NCBI RefSeq assembly: GCF_900186865.1
Contig: NZ_LT906480.1
Coordinates: 1,816,001-1,880,000, forward strand
Length of the DNA stretch: 64,000 bases
Direction: 5' to 3'
Source of the DNA: Stenotrophomonas maltophilia
GTDB lineage: Bacteria > Pseudomonadota > Gammaproteobacteria > Xanthomonadales > Xanthomonadaceae
Shown: positions 63,044 to 64,000 of the stretch, piece after piece
Layout: every line of letters begins with the position of its first letter
Numbering within the stretch: the first letter of the stretch is position 1
Program-made: the position numbers and the translations under genes
Notes under the pieces: model-generated
Databases searched by the model: none
What the model saw: only the letters and a program-made list of their open reading frames with translations
Told to the model about the DNA's origin: nothing

Positions 63044-63097
63044 GTAGTGCCGGCCGCTGGCCGGCAGTCGAGGTTGCCGGCCAGCGGCCGGCACTAC
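63044..63097. repeat. Inverted SMAG dimer
   Basis: GTAGTGCCGGCCGCTGGCC (63044-63066) and its exact reverse complement (63075-63097), with an 8-bp spacer. Confidence 0.85.
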
Positions 63098-63106
63098 CGG
63101 GCAACC

Positions 63107-63144
63107 GGGTCAGAGCCCTTTGCCAGGCAAAGGGATCCGACCCC
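63107..63144. repeat. Palindromic repeat (GGGGTC...GACCCC type), copy 3, inverted
   Basis: GGGTCAGAGCCCTTTGCC / GGCAAAGGGATCCGACCCC. It lies 10 bp downstream of parE, in opposite orientation to copies 1 and 2, that is, in each case toward the end of a gene. Confidence 0.72.
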
Positions 63145-63153
63145 GTGCCGGGA

Positions 63154-64000
63154 TCAGACCTCCAGCGAGGCCAGATCGCCCTTCGACTCCAGCCAGCCCT
63201 TGCGGTCGGAGGCGCGCTTCTTGGCCAGCAGCATGTCCATCAGCGAGCTCGTCTGCTCGCGATCGTCCACGGTCAGCTGCACCAGGCGGCGCGTATCCGG
63301 GTGGATGGTCGATTCGCGCAGCTGCGGCGGATTCATCTCGCCCAGGCCCTTGAAGCGGGTGACGTTGATCGCGCCCTTGATCTTCTCGCGTTCGATCTTG
63401 TCCAGCATCGAGCGCTTTTCTTCCTCGTCCAGGGCGTAGAACACCTGCTTGCCCACGTCGATGCGGAACAGCGGCGGCATCGCCACGAACACGTGGCCGG
63501 CATCGACCAGCGCCGGGAAGTGCTTCAGGAACAGTGCGGTCAGCAGGGTTGCGATGTGCAGGCCGTCGGAGTCCGCGTCGGCCAGGATGATGACCTTGCC
63601 GTAACGCAGGCCGCTGATGTCGTCCTTGCCGGGGTCGCAGCCGATGGCGATGGCCAGGTTGTGTACTTCCTCCGAGGCCAGCACGCTGTTGGAGGAGACT
63701 TCCCAGGTGTTCAGGATCTTGCCGCGCAACGGCATGATGGCCTGGAAGTCCTTGTCGCGGGCCTGCTTGGCGCTGCCCCCTGCCGAGTCACCTTCCACCA
63801 GGAACAGCTCGGTGCGCGACAGGTCCTGGCTGATGCAGTCGGCCAGCTTGCCGGGCAGGGCCGGGCCCTGGGTGACCTTCTTGCGGACGACCAGCTTCTC
63901 GGTCTTCAGGCGTGCGCTGGCGCGCTCGATGGCGATCTGCGCGATTTTCTCGCCCAGCTCGACGTTCTGGTTCAACAGCAGGCTGAAGGCATCGTGGGCG
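63154..64000 (-). CDS. parE: DNA topoisomerase IV subunit B ParE, C-terminal part (cut by window end)
   Basis: The frame continues past base 64000. Visible are the TOPRIM domain (LFLVEGDSAGGSAKQARD with catalytic Glu; ILADADSDGLHIATLL with the metal Asp pair), RGKILNTWEV, and the C-terminal TRFKGLGEMNPPQLRESTI. The S-D-G-L-H-I form (and not the GyrB form with N/H differences and an insertion) and the short tail point to ParE. It decatenates chromosomes with ParC. Confidence 0.92.
   Translation of the reverse strand, partial: AHDAFSLLLNQNVELGEKIAQIAIERASARLKTEKLVVRKKVTQGPALPGKLADCISQDLSRTELFLVEGDSAGGSAKQARDKDFQAIMPLRGKILNTWEVSSNSVLASEEVHNLAIAIGCDPGKDDISGLRYGKVIILADADSDGLHIATLLTALFLKHFPALVDAGHVFVAMPPLFRIDVGKQVFYALDEEEKRSMLDKIEREKIKGAINVTRFKGLGEMNPPQLRESTIHPDTRRLVQLTVDDREQTSSLMDMLLAKKRASDRKGWLESKGDLASLEV

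Overview
The window looks like a chromosomal segment of a Stenotrophomonas (S. maltophilia complex) or close Xanthomonadaceae genome. The evidence is very high GC with strongly GC3-biased codons, the ComEC-ExbB-ExbD-MsbA-LpxK-KdsB-UvrC-PgsA gene order, and many short palindromic repeats that begin with GTAG, matching the SMAG class known from S. maltophilia. I see no insertion sequence, CRISPR array, rRNA operon or intact prophage.

Layout. 1-4.0 kb holds the end of a type IV pilus cluster (PilY1, a PilE-like pilin, a FimT-like minor pseudopilin) with a tRNA-Asn inside it. 4.1-6.6 kb holds uvrB and two identical tRNA-Val genes. 6.6-9.5 kb holds small envelope genes: a TlpA-like redoxin followed by a 62-residue secreted Cys-rich peptide, and a MipA/OmpV porin-like gene interrupted by an in-frame TGA. 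A two-component system (9.65-11.7 kb) diverges from mipA. 11.7-23.2 kb is a tightly packed operon-like run: DNA uptake (ComEC), an ExbB/ExbD motor pair, lipid A export and phosphorylation (MsbA, LpxK), KDO activation (KdsB), a tyrosine phosphatase, an NHL-repeat/thioredoxin-fold protein, UvrC and PgsA.

23.4-31.0 kb contains four identical tRNA-Gly(GCC) genes and one tRNA-Cys. Between them lie a flavoprotein and a complete OMF / FtsX-type permease / ATPase / membrane-fusion exporter. 31-42 kb is a string of single accessory or housekeeping genes (Nudix, GNATs, flavin reductase with a broken ArsR-type regulator, LysR plus aldo-keto reductase, AraC). It ends in crcB, which is preceded by a clear fluoride riboswitch, and an isolated CI/Cro-like divergent regulator pair. 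43.5-47 kb is an oxygen-response block: a short CcoG-like protein, a small membrane protein, a truncated haemoglobin and hemN. Two FNR/ANR-type sites lie in this block. 47-64 kb holds a tRNA-Leu, a stand-alone BLUF photoreceptor, a nucleotide-sugar dehydrogenase, a GltB-like FMN protein, several oxidoreductases, FKBP, TrhO, an ExoD-like protein, a CNNM/CorC transporter, the DUF47-Pit phosphate pair behind a possible Pho box, an S10 peptidase, and the C-terminal part of ParE cut by the window edge.

The most notable points are: two genes broken by single in-frame stop codons (mipA-like, ArsR-like); a tRNA-Gly array that brackets an exporter module; the redoxin/Cys-peptide pair; the fluoride riboswitch; the orphan CI/Cro switch; the BLUF protein; FNR and Pho-type sites; and nested palindromic repeats. 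All functional calls come from reading motifs and gene context; no database search was possible.
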